From: Fidelibacterota bacterium UBA2125
GTDB taxonomy: Bacteria > Fidelibacterota > Marinisomatia > Marinisomatales > S15-B10
NCBI GenBank assembly: GCA_002329125.1
Contig: DCXX01000106.1
Location: 1-11,942 of the forward strand
Length of the DNA stretch: 11,942 nt
Direction of reading: 5' to 3'
Shown: positions 1 through 6,447 of the stretch, piece by piece
Layout: each line of letters starts with the position of its first letter
Numbering within the stretch: the first letter of the stretch is position 1
Notes under the pieces: model-generated
The model's input: the letters and a program-made list of their open reading frames with translations, nothing else
The model's database searches: none
What the model was told of the DNA's origin: nothing
Translations under genes and position numbers: made by a program

Positions 1-116
1 TCGATGGCGGCATCTTCCGTCATGCCGAAACCTTCGGCAGTGATGGATGATCCTTGTGCTGCCAGAGAAACAGCCAGCAGCCAGAGAATAACAGGAATTT
101 TAACAGCGGCTCTCAT
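1..116 (-). CDS. Exported protein, N-terminal fragment (runs off the left edge)
   Basis: Reading the minus strand from the ATG at 116-114 gives 38 complete codons with no stop before the window edge. Residues 1-20 look like a secretory signal peptide: a basic start (MRAAVK), a hydrophobic core and a likely cleavage after LAA. An AAGGGG ribosome binding site lies about 7 bases upstream of the ATG, and a good promoter sits further upstream (157-185). The mature start, SSITAEGFGMTEDAAI, resembles the beginning of LPP20/FlgT-N-like periplasmic domains, in which a short strand precedes a helix with an Ala-Ala-rich face. That family guess rests on about 18 residues and is weak. The protein is secreted and probably periplasmic or outer-membrane associated. 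Its function cannot be read from this fragment. Confidence 0.75.
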   Translation of the reverse strand, partial: MRAAVKIPVILWLLAVSLAAQGSSITAEGFGMTEDAAI

Positions 117-156
117 CTAATACCCCTTTTTCGTCTAAACACCATGATTCAGTTTC

Positions 157-185
157 AATATATCTCACTTATTACTCATTATCAA
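157..185 (-). promoter_or_regulatory. Sigma70-type promoter for the left-edge exported protein gene
   Basis: On the minus strand, TTGATA (185-180; 5 of 6 to TTGACA) is followed after exactly 17 bases by TATATT (162-157; 5 of 6 to TATAAT). Transcription would begin near 150 and give a leader of about 35 bases before the ATG at 116. Both hexamers and the spacing were read directly. Use in vivo is inferred. Confidence 0.6.
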
Positions 186-194
186 TCATTATCA
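177..194. repeat. Tandem direct repeat over the -35 element, candidate operator
   Basis: CATTATCA occurs at 177-184 and again at 187-194, a 10-base period or about one helical turn. The first copy overlaps the -35 hexamer of the minus-strand promoter (180-185), a usual position for a repressor site. Read on the minus strand, the first nine bases of the GATAATGAT part match the Fur box, but the other half does not (about 11 of 19 overall). A Fur-family or other regulator is possible but not shown. Confidence 0.4.
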
Positions 195-239
195 TCTGTT
201 TTTCGTAAGTAAAATTAACCAGAAAAGATTAGATAAAAA

Positions 240-255
240 TGTGATATGGATCAAT
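240..255. promoter_or_regulatory. CRP/FNR-family-like palindrome upstream of the TPR/SLH lipoprotein gene
   Basis: The site reads GTGAT-N4-ATCAA (241-254), nine of ten specified bases of the FNR consensus TTGAT-N4-ATCAA. It also reads as TGTGA-N6-TCAAT, eight of ten bases of the CRP consensus. Its centre (about 247.5) is about 60 bases before a start site implied by a possible -10 (TATATT, 295-300), close to the class I activator distance of -61.5. No matching -35 is evident there, which is consistent with an activated promoter but does not prove one. Confidence 0.3.
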
Positions 256-329
256 TACATGAGTAAAGGTGTTTTTTTTGCGCCGGAAGGCGGTTATATT
301 TTTATCGAATATTATTGGAGAGTGTAAAG

Positions 330-1466
330 ATGAAAAAATTGACTGCCGCCGCCCTCGTTGTTCCCACATTGCTTTTTATTGCCGGGTGTGGCCCAAAAGC
401 AACATCTCAGTCCGATGTGGACTCGCCCGAATACCACTACAAGGCAGGGATGCGCTACCTGGAAAGCGAAGATTTCGAATCGGCCATAAGGTCATTCCAG
501 CGCTCCGTGGACCTGGATAAGAAGTTCGCCCTGGGATGGGGTGGACTCGGCCTTGCCTATGGGTTGACTGGTGATCTTAAAACAGGGCGCAAACATATGG
601 ATACTGCTCTGGGCCGGGGCAAGAAGGATCCCGACGTCCGGGTGCTGGCCGGCCGGCTATGGATTGCCCACAAGGATGACAGCAAACGGTGGTTGAAACG
701 GGCTGTGGATGAATTTGACACCGCTCTAAAGCGGAAAAATGGCCACGAGCCGGCCATCTTCTGGAAAGGAATGGCCTACATGTACAACTACGATTTCTCT
801 CTGGCGGAAGCAGAATTCAGGACACTGGTTGAGAGAAAAGGCGAATATGCCGGAAGGGCCGACGAAATGTGGGCTCTTTCCCAGAAGATCGTCCGGGCCC
901 AGCCAGGAACATCTGCCGGTAAGAAAATTGCTCTGAAACCGAAGATCAGCCGTGCCGATATGACTGTTCTTTTTATTGAAGAGCTGAACCTGACCGAATT
1001 GTTTAAACGCTTCATGCCCCCGACCGCCAGTGGCGGCTTCCAGACGCCGGCACAGATGATGTCACAAGGCAACGCACCCCTCCCCGGAGATGTGCGGGGA
1101 AGCTGGGCCGAAGGGTGGATCGAAGAGGCCATGAAACTGGGTGTGGTAGAGGCTGATCCCGATGGCAATTTCTACCCGGCCGAATCGGTCACCCGGGCTG
1201 GCTATGCACGGGCCGTAGCCCGAATCCTTACCATGGTAACACGGGACCAGACCCTGGAGACCAGATATTTCGGGGAGAATCCCTCCCGGTTTTCGGACGT
1301 CTCCAGCTCCCATTTTGCCTATCCTGCCATGGCCCTCTGTTCGGAGCGGGGTATCATGAAAGCTGACCTGGTCACGGGCGGGTTTAATCCGGCTGGGAGC
1401 GTGGGCGGCGCTGATGCACTGCTCATTATCCGTACCGTTCAGACCTCTCTGAGAGTAACATTCTAA
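330..1466 (+). CDS. TPR-repeat lipoprotein with C-terminal S-layer homology (SLH) modules
   Basis: The 378-residue product is an envelope lipoprotein. Residues 1-20 form a lipoprotein signal peptide (MKK, hydrophobic core, lipobox IAGC with Cys20 as the lipidated residue). Residues about 34-174 carry four TPR-like helix pairs, for example 34-67 (YLESEDFESAIRSFQRSV) and 141-174 (MAYMYNYDFSLAEAEF). The C-terminal part carries SLH modules: a partial one near 205-227, a good one at about 253-301 (WIEEAMKLGVVEADPDGNF, then VTRAGYARAVARIL), and another at 320-372 beginning FSDV. SLH modules bind cell-wall polymers, and TPRs bind proteins, so this probably tethers a protein complex between outer membrane and peptidoglycan. 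GGAG at 317-320, 9 bases before ATG 330, fixes the start. An upstream TTG at 315 would put five residues before the signal peptide and is unlikely. The gene is monocistronic, closed by the terminator at 1488-1516. Confidence 0.88.
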   Translation: MKKLTAAALVVPTLLFIAGCGPKATSQSDVDSPEYHYKAGMRYLESEDFESAIRSFQRSVDLDKKFALGWGGLGLAYGLTGDLKTGRKHMDTALGRGKKDPDVRVLAGRLWIAHKDDSKRWLKRAVDEFDTALKRKNGHEPAIFWKGMAYMYNYDFSLAEAEFRTLVERKGEYAGRADEMWALSQKIVRAQPGTSAGKKIALKPKISRADMTVLFIEELNLTELFKRFMPPTASGGFQTPAQMMSQGNAPLPGDVRGSWAEGWIEEAMKLGVVEADPDGNFYPAESVTRAGYARAVARILTMVTRDQTLETRYFGENPSRFSDVSSSHFAYPAMALCSERGIMKADLVTGGFNPAGSVGGADALLIIRTVQTSLRVTF

Positions 1467-1487
1467 CTCAATTTCAGAATTGACCTC

Positions 1488-1516
1488 ACAAAAACCCCGC
1501 CCAGCGGGGTTTTTTG
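1488..1516 (+). terminator. Intrinsic terminator after the TPR/SLH lipoprotein gene
   Basis: The perfect stem CCCCGC (1495-1500) pairs with GCGGGG (1504-1509) across a CCA loop and is followed by a run of six T. The stem is also preceded by five A, so A-T pairs can extend it and it could work in both directions. It lies 22 bases beyond the stop codon at 1466 and separates the lipoprotein gene from the gene array that follows. Confidence 0.92.
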
Positions 1517-1548
1517 TTGCTGACAGAGGGACACCGCTCGCTTAAATT
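1517..1548 (+). promoter_or_regulatory. Possible promoter for the 1561-9493 gene array
   Basis: TTGCTG (1517-1522) and TTAAAT (1542-1547) are separated by 19 bases, longer than ideal. The position fits, because the strong terminator just upstream means the following genes need their own start. Transcription would begin only about 6-8 bases before the GTG at 1561, which has no Shine-Dalgarno sequence, so the message could be nearly leaderless. This is a weak sequence match supported mainly by context. Confidence 0.3.
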
Positions 1549-1560
1549 CCCCGCCTAGCC

Positions 1561-2676
1561 GTGATCGATGTTCACCCCATCAGGAACAGAGCCGACCTCA
1601 AAACTTTTATCAAGTTTCCCTGGGAAGTTTACAGGAATGATCCCCAATGGGTCCCACATCTCATTATTGACCGGCTGGAATATTTCAATCGTAAAAAGAA
1701 TCCCTTCTTCCATCACTCTGATGCGCAACTTTTCCTGGCACGCCGGGATGGTGATGTAGTCGGTCGGATCGCTGCCGTCAGATATGAGCGACACCTTGAA
1801 GTGTATGATGATGATACTGGTTTCTTTGGCTTCTTTGAATCGATTAACGATCAAACTGTGGTAGATAGTCTCTTCAACAGTGCGGTCGACTGGTTAAAAT
1901 CGCAAGGGCTCCGCCGAATGCGTGGACCCATGAATTTCACCATCAATGACGAGTGTGGGCTTCTGGTGGATGGCTTCGATACACCTCACGTCATCATGCT
2001 TACTCACAATCCTCCCTACTATCCAAAGCTTATTGAACAGTACGGCTTTGAGAAAACACAGGATCTCTATGCCTATCGGATCGACAGGCCTGAAAGGACT
2101 CCCAAGCGCCTTAAACGCGCCATGAAGATGATCGAGGAAAGGCACGGCATCACGGTGCGGCCTGTGGATATGAAATCGTTCGACGCTGACGTGGAAGGGT
2201 TTCATTCCATTCATTCCCAGGCGTGGTCGGAAAACTGGGGTGCGGTGCCGCTCACTGTGGAAGAGTTCCGCCGAATCGCAAAAGAATTAAAGCTGATTCT
2301 CGACCCGGAACTTATCTTCATCGTGGAAGCGAATGGTGAACCCATTGGCATTTCGGTAACCATTCCGAACGTCAACGAAGCTCTGAAGCATGCAAACGGC
2401 CGCCTCTTCCCGCTTGGTCTATTAAAGATTCTCTGGCATAAACGAAAGGTGGAATCGGTTCGGGTACTCATCATGGGTGTATTGAAAGAACACCGCGTGC
2501 GCGGCCTGGACGCCGCTATGTATTACAAGACAATGGAGGCCGCCCTTGATAAGGGGTATCAGTGGGGAGACATGTCGTGGGTTTTGGAATCAAACGTTCC
2601 CATGCGCCGTGTGCTGGAGCGGGTCGGTGCTCGCATCTATCGGACATACCGCATTTATGACCTGAATTTATCGTGA
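1561..2676 (+). CDS. GNAT-family N-acyltransferase
   Basis: The 371-residue product is a large GNAT-superfamily protein of a widespread uncharacterised type. Hallmarks are the N-terminal FPWEVYRNDPQWVP block (19-32), the VGRIAAV strand (67-73), GFFGFFE (87-93), the RGPMNFTINDECGLLVDGFD region (121-140) and NPPYY (150-154). The acyl-CoA site lies in the C-terminal half, with RxxG at 312-315, LESN (342-345) and ERVGA (353-357). The N-terminal half looks like a second, degenerate GNAT-like lobe. It should transfer an acyl group from acyl-CoA to an amine, but the substrate is unknown. An in-frame stop at 1543-1545 limits the start to GTG 1561, and no Shine-Dalgarno sequence precedes it. The stop overlaps the next start by 4 bases (GTGA), suggesting translational coupling to the SDR gene. 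Bacterial ceramide synthase is also GNAT-like, so a lipid amine acceptor is a reasonable hypothesis. Confidence 0.85.
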   Translation: MIDVHPIRNRADLKTFIKFPWEVYRNDPQWVPHLIIDRLEYFNRKKNPFFHHSDAQLFLARRDGDVVGRIAAVRYERHLEVYDDDTGFFGFFESINDQTVVDSLFNSAVDWLKSQGLRRMRGPMNFTINDECGLLVDGFDTPHVIMLTHNPPYYPKLIEQYGFEKTQDLYAYRIDRPERTPKRLKRAMKMIEERHGITVRPVDMKSFDADVEGFHSIHSQAWSENWGAVPLTVEEFRRIAKELKLILDPELIFIVEANGEPIGISVTIPNVNEALKHANGRLFPLGLLKILWHKRKVESVRVLIMGVLKEHRVRGLDAAMYYKTMEAALDKGYQWGDMSWVLESNVPMRRVLERVGARIYRTYRIYDLNLS

Positions 2677-3653
2677 GAGCACTCGTAACAGGCGCTTCTG
2701 GATTTATCGGAAGTCACCTTGTAGATCAACTCATTGCTGACGGCCACCTTGTTACAGCACTTATCAGAGAGTCAAGTCGGCTCCACTGGCTTAAGAACAA
2801 ACCTGTGAAACTGGTGACAGGAGACGTAAGACAACTGGAGTCGTTGCAAATGGCGGTGGAACATCAAGATGTCATTTTTCACGTGGCGGGGGCTATCCTT
2901 TCTCCTGACACTCGTGGCTTTGAACAGACGAACCACTTCGGCAGTGAGAATATGATGGAAGCGATTATAACGTACAATCCAGATGTGCAGAAAGTAGTCT
3001 ATGTCTCATCCCTGGCGGCTGGCGGGCCTACATTACCAGAACGACCCATTAAGGAAAGTGATGATCCCAACCCCATCAGCGCCTACGGGCGAACAAAGTT
3101 GGCAGGCGAAGAAGTGGTGTTGTCCTATGTTGACCGCCTCAATGTGGTGGTGATCCGTCCGCCAGTGGTCTACGGTCCAAGGGACAGGGGTGTTCTTAAT
3201 TTTTTCCGCCTTGTGGCGAAAGGGGTAAAATTGAATCTTGGCTTTAGAGAGCGGTACCTTTCCATTATTCACGTTACCGATCTGGTGTCGGCCTTGGTTC
3301 TTGCAGGGCTCAACCGAGATTCTTCCGGATCATACTATGTAGACGACGGTACTTCCGGCTGGACGTGGCTCGATCTACAACATCATATCGCTCATGCGAT
3401 GGAAACGACGGCACGAACGTTCAGAGTTCCTCTGACTCCCCTGTTCATCTACGCTGCACTCTCCACAGCGTCACAGCGATTCTTCCACAGCAGAGGATGG
3501 ATCAACCTTGATAAGTTTCGTGAAATGGTACAGCGGGCATGGTTATGTGACAGCTCCCGGATTCAGAACCAACTTGGATACAAACCCTCTGTTTCCATCG
3601 AGAAAGGGATGAAAAATACCGCTGAATGGTACAGGAAGATTGGATGGCTCTGA
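2673..3653 (+). CDS. NAD(P)-dependent epimerase/dehydratase-type oxidoreductase (extended SDR)
   Basis: The 326-residue product is of normal length for the extended short-chain dehydrogenase/reductase family. The nucleotide-binding motif TGASGFIG is at residues 6-13, the VSS segment with the active-site serine at 111-113, and the catalytic YGRTK (Tyr138, Lys142) follows. RPPVVYGPRD (162-171) is typical of the epimerase/dihydroflavonol-reductase branch. No signal peptide or clear membrane segment is seen, so it should be cytosolic. It starts at GTG 2673, overlapping the GNAT stop by 4 bases. Relatives in sphingolipid-making bacteria reduce 3-oxo-ceramide (CerR). With a GNAT acyltransferase before it and an Aur1-like membrane enzyme after it, a lipid substrate is plausible, though a nucleotide-sugar substrate cannot be excluded. 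Confidence 0.87.
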   Translation: MRALVTGASGFIGSHLVDQLIADGHLVTALIRESSRLHWLKNKPVKLVTGDVRQLESLQMAVEHQDVIFHVAGAILSPDTRGFEQTNHFGSENMMEAIITYNPDVQKVVYVSSLAAGGPTLPERPIKESDDPNPISAYGRTKLAGEEVVLSYVDRLNVVVIRPPVVYGPRDRGVLNFFRLVAKGVKLNLGFRERYLSIIHVTDLVSALVLAGLNRDSSGSYYVDDGTSGWTWLDLQHHIAHAMETTARTFRVPLTPLFIYAALSTASQRFFHSRGWINLDKFREMVQRAWLCDSSRIQNQLGYKPSVSIEKGMKNTAEWYRKIGWL

Positions 3654-4489
3654 AGCTGAAACTTCGACCCACCGACTGGGCGGTTATCCTCTACAACCTC
3701 TCTATCACTGTATTTATCTTTACCGCCAGAAACAAACTGGACAACTGGGATTACCTCATGGCCAGCCATCTCATCATTATGCTGTTGGTCTGGTTTATTG
3801 CATGGAACAAAAATATTGTAGAGACACGCTTAAACCGCTGGGTAAGCCTCTGGTATCCCATAATATTAATCCTCTGGTTTTATCCGGAGTCGGGACTTCT
3901 GCGCCACATTGTCTTTCCCAGGGACTTTGACCCTGAATTGCTGCTTGTGGAGACAGAACTTTTTCCGCAGCGCTATTATTTCACCGTTCCACTTTCTCTT
4001 TCAGCTTTCACACTGGAATTCTTCCACGCCGCCTATTTCAGCTACTATCTACTTCTCTGGGTGCCCGCCATGATTGCCCATCACCGGCAACGCCCTCTCG
4101 TACGCGAATATATCTTTGTCCTGATGACAGCCATGTTTGTGCTATTCTGGATAACAATCGTTTTCCCTTCCAGCGGCCCCATTCCGCTCCGCGAACATGT
4201 AATACCAGAAGGCATCATATTCATTCCGCTCATGAATCTCATTTATTCCATAGGGGAAACAGGGGGGGCAGCCTTTCCCAGTACCCATGCGGCGGCGGCG
4301 ATTGTTGCTACAGTATACAGTTGCAAGATGTTTCCCAAGGCGAGCCGTTTCATCATACTGTGGCTTTTTCTGATCCTTATTTCTACTGTTGTGTGTACTT
4401 TCCATTATACGATTGATACCATTGCGGGGATGTTCAGTGGAACCCTTTGTTTATTGGCTGGAAAGAAGCTTTATGAAAAAATATCCTAA
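3644..4489 (+). CDS. PAP2_3/Aur1-like integral membrane phosphatase or phosphotransferase
   Basis: The 281-residue, very hydrophobic protein has about six or more membrane segments (for example near 12-28, 41-57, 130-147, 157-175, 235-253 and 257-273). PAP2-superfamily catalytic motifs are visible: FPSSGP (174-179) in place of the usual first motif, FPSTHAA (211-217) with His215, and a third motif ending in HYTID (His254, Asp258). The FPSSGP form and the Thr at the second position of motif three (S247-T248) resemble the PAP2_3 group, which includes fungal inositol phosphorylceramide synthase and prokaryotic inositol-phosphate transferases, more than the PgpB type. Expected chemistry is phosphate-ester hydrolysis or headgroup transfer on a lipid. 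An AGGA at 3633-3636, 7 bases before ATG 3644, decides the start over ATG 3626, which has none. It overlaps the SDR gene by 10 bases. Confidence 0.82.
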   Translation: MALKLKLRPTDWAVILYNLSITVFIFTARNKLDNWDYLMASHLIIMLLVWFIAWNKNIVETRLNRWVSLWYPIILILWFYPESGLLRHIVFPRDFDPELLLVETELFPQRYYFTVPLSLSAFTLEFFHAAYFSYYLLLWVPAMIAHHRQRPLVREYIFVLMTAMFVLFWITIVFPSSGPIPLREHVIPEGIIFIPLMNLIYSIGETGGAAFPSTHAAAAIVATVYSCKMFPKASRFIILWLFLILISTVVCTFHYTIDTIAGMFSGTLCLLAGKKLYEKIS

Positions 4490-4943
4490 CATCTTTTTTC
4501 TTCTGATTTTTATCTCGTTTTTCTCTGAGATCTGCTTGTGCCAAGGTGCCAAAAGCCGGTTTTCCGATCAGCAGATCGTGGCAATGACAGGAAGCTACCT
4601 GAAGCGTATGGCCGGCGCTCCTCAGTATGCTGGTGCAAAAGTGTACCGCCACCCGGAACAAGGAAAGATCTATCAGATCCATTTAAAAGTTGACCGTAAC
4701 CGGGAAACGGAAGGGCTCGGGTACGCTTTTGACGTCATGCTTACCATGAGTCAATATTTCAAGAAACCGCCGAAAGTGTTTATGGCGGTCCTCCATTCCG
4801 ACAACCGGTCCGCACCGCCTGTTATCTGTACCGGTAGTGCTAAATGCACTCAAGACCACTTCATCAGGAAAACAATCACTTATAAAGAGTGGTATACAAA
4901 GTGTATTCAGTTCCAAAAGCCGGAAACTTTAACCAGTCCCTGA
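4473..4943 (+). CDS. Small exported protein of unknown function
   Basis: The 156-residue product starts with a secretory signal peptide (MKKYPN, then a long Phe/Ile/Leu core), with cleavage probably near CLC-QG at residues 26-29. The context around those cysteines is not a convincing lipobox. I do not recognise the mature domain. It contains alternating strand-like stretches (KIYQIHLKVDRN; GYAFDVMLTMSQYF; KVFMAVLHS) and a Cys pair spaced like a possible disulfide in VICTGSAKC. ATG 4473 was chosen because it begins the signal peptide. It overlaps the membrane enzyme gene by 17 bases and has only a weak GAAAGAAG upstream. The reading frame is open further upstream, but only as a shadow of the preceding gene. 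The PLP enzyme gene begins 10 bases after its stop. A periplasmic partner of the surrounding membrane enzymes is possible but unsupported. Confidence 0.75.
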   Translation: MKKYPNIFFLLIFISFFSEICLCQGAKSRFSDQQIVAMTGSYLKRMAGAPQYAGAKVYRHPEQGKIYQIHLKVDRNRETEGLGYAFDVMLTMSQYFKKPPKVFMAVLHSDNRSAPPVICTGSAKCTQDHFIRKTITYKEWYTKCIQFQKPETLTSP

Positions 4944-4953
4944 TCTTAACCTT

Positions 4954-6432
4954 ATGAATGGTGCACTTCCAAAAGGGCGGCAGCTATTCCAAAAAATCCG
5001 CGGTGACTTCATCGGCCTCAATACACAGTACAGGGTCGTCAGTGGCGAAACCAGTACACGTGTCTATCTCGATTCCACTGCCACTACCCTCATGATGAAG
5101 GTGGCCCACGACGTTATGGAAGATTTTTACAAGCACTATGCTAACACCCACTCTGTTCTTCATTTCGGCGCCAAAATTTCCACCAAAGAGTATGCCTGGG
5201 CACACCGGCGTATCCTTGCATTCATGAAAGCCGATCCTGAAGTGTATACCTGCTTCTTTACCGGCAGCGGCACTACGGCGGGGATGAACAGGCTCGCCCG
5301 TGTTCTCCGGGACATTCGTCCTGATAAAAATGTGGCTGTTGTCTCTATTATGGAGCACCACTCCAACGACCTCCCCCACCGGAAACATATGAAAGAGGTG
5401 GATCATATTCCACTGAACTCCAGAGACGGCAAGCTAGGCTGCGTATGTCTCGAGAGCCTGGAAAAAACATTGCAAAAGAAAGAGGGGCGCGTCAATTATG
5501 TGGCCATGACAGGCGTCAGCAACGTTACCGGAATTGTAAACCCCATTAACGAAGCGGCAGAGGTGGCACACCGCTACGGGGCACTTTTTATCGTAGACGG
5601 TGCCCAGCTGGCAGCCCATGTGCCCGTAACAATGTCCGTACCTGACAATCCGGAGCAAAATATTGATGCTCTCGTCTTTTCCGGCCACAAGACTTACGTC
5701 CCCGGATCACCGGGCGCCGTTATCGTAAGGAAAGACCTCATGGAACAGATCGAACCGGAAGAGGTGGGCGGCGGTATGGTGGAAGATGTCTTTGTTGATC
5801 GTTATGTGGTGAAAGAAGCGTTCCCGGACAGGGAAGAAGCAGGGACACCTAATATTCCCGGTGCTGTGGGACTGGCAGCCGCCGTGGATGTTCTAGACAG
5901 GATAAGCATGGAACTCCTCCGGGACGAAGAGACACAGCTCATCAATTCGGCACTGGATCAACTCATGAAAATTGAAGATGTGGTCATCTACGGCGAGACA
6001 GACACAGAACTGTGTGACAGGGTCGCCTCCATCTCATTCAACATCACAGGTTTGGATCACGGTTTGGTGGCGGCAGCACTGAACGACTATTTCAATGTTG
6101 CCGTCCGGAATGATTGTTTCTGTGCTCATCCGTATGTCAAGGAAATGATCATGGACGATCTTCTCGATTATGTTGAATTGGTAGATATGGAAGATATTGA
6201 GCAGGTCTATCAACTCAAACGCGGAATGGTGAGAGCCAGTTTCGCTCTCTACTCCACTGAAGAAGATGTGGCCGCCCTCATCCTTGCAGTAAAAGATATC
6301 GCCTCAAGGAAAGATTATTACCAGTCCCAGTACGGGGTTGACAGCGGCGAGAACTACGTCCACAAAAGTTTTTGTTTTGATCACACTCAAATGTTCTCTG
6401 TTGAGGATTCAATCTCGGTCCTCGTTTCATAA
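4954..6432 (+). CDS. SufS-like class V aminotransferase (cysteine desulfurase-like, PLP-dependent)
   Basis: The 492-residue product belongs to the class V aminotransferase/cysteine desulfurase fold. Visible landmarks are LDSTATT (39-45), TGSGTTAGMN (103-112), EHHSN (134-138), VDGAQ (214-218), the PLP lysine in SGHKTY (Lys246), the AGTPN segment (296-300) and RNDCFCAHP (385-393). In the last, Cys390 aligns with the catalytic Cys364 of E. coli SufS (RTGHHCA). RASFALYSTEEDV (427-439) supplies the arginine (Arg427) equivalent to the substrate-carboxylate Arg379. The likely reaction is removal of sulfur from cysteine, or a related PLP reaction. It is longer than SufS (about 406), with an extra N-terminal segment, an acidic insertion of about 22 residues (roughly 396-418) between Cys390 and Arg427, and a tail of about 40 residues. 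No suf or isc genes adjoin it. No Shine-Dalgarno sequence precedes ATG 4954. The specific substrate is uncertain. Confidence 0.85.
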   Translation: MNGALPKGRQLFQKIRGDFIGLNTQYRVVSGETSTRVYLDSTATTLMMKVAHDVMEDFYKHYANTHSVLHFGAKISTKEYAWAHRRILAFMKADPEVYTCFFTGSGTTAGMNRLARVLRDIRPDKNVAVVSIMEHHSNDLPHRKHMKEVDHIPLNSRDGKLGCVCLESLEKTLQKKEGRVNYVAMTGVSNVTGIVNPINEAAEVAHRYGALFIVDGAQLAAHVPVTMSVPDNPEQNIDALVFSGHKTYVPGSPGAVIVRKDLMEQIEPEEVGGGMVEDVFVDRYVVKEAFPDREEAGTPNIPGAVGLAAAVDVLDRISMELLRDEETQLINSALDQLMKIEDVVIYGETDTELCDRVASISFNITGLDHGLVAAALNDYFNVAVRNDCFCAHPYVKEMIMDDLLDYVELVDMEDIEQVYQLKRGMVRASFALYSTEEDVAALILAVKDIASRKDYYQSQYGVDSGENYVHKSFCFDHTQMFSVEDSISVLVS

Positions 6433-6447
6433 CTTTTCTGCCTGCGG

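Noticed and set aside
177..195. Full Fur box
   Set aside because: Only the first nine bases on the minus strand match the 19-base consensus (about 11 of 19 overall). The element is better described as a direct repeat.
271..293. Run of eight T next to a small GC hairpin (CGCC-GGAA-GGCG)
   Set aside because: On the plus strand the T run comes before the hairpin, and on the minus strand the hairpin is followed by nothing T-rich, so it does not form an intrinsic terminator in either direction.
788..1168. 126-residue open frame on the minus strand
   Set aside because: It is antisense to the TPR/SLH lipoprotein gene and has no motif or ribosome binding site.
4389..4472. N-terminal extension of the small exported protein from ATG 4389
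   Set aside because: It would put 28 residues before a textbook signal peptide and lies entirely inside the preceding membrane-enzyme gene.
4984..5406. 140-residue open frame on the minus strand
   Set aside because: It lies wholly inside the strongly supported PLP enzyme gene on the other strand. It has no ribosome binding site and no recognisable motif.
4954..6432. The PLP enzyme as the missing serine palmitoyltransferase of a sphingolipid cluster
   Set aside because: Its motifs (EHHSN, SGHK, RNDCFCAHP) are those of class V desulfurase-like enzymes, not of alpha-oxoamine synthases.
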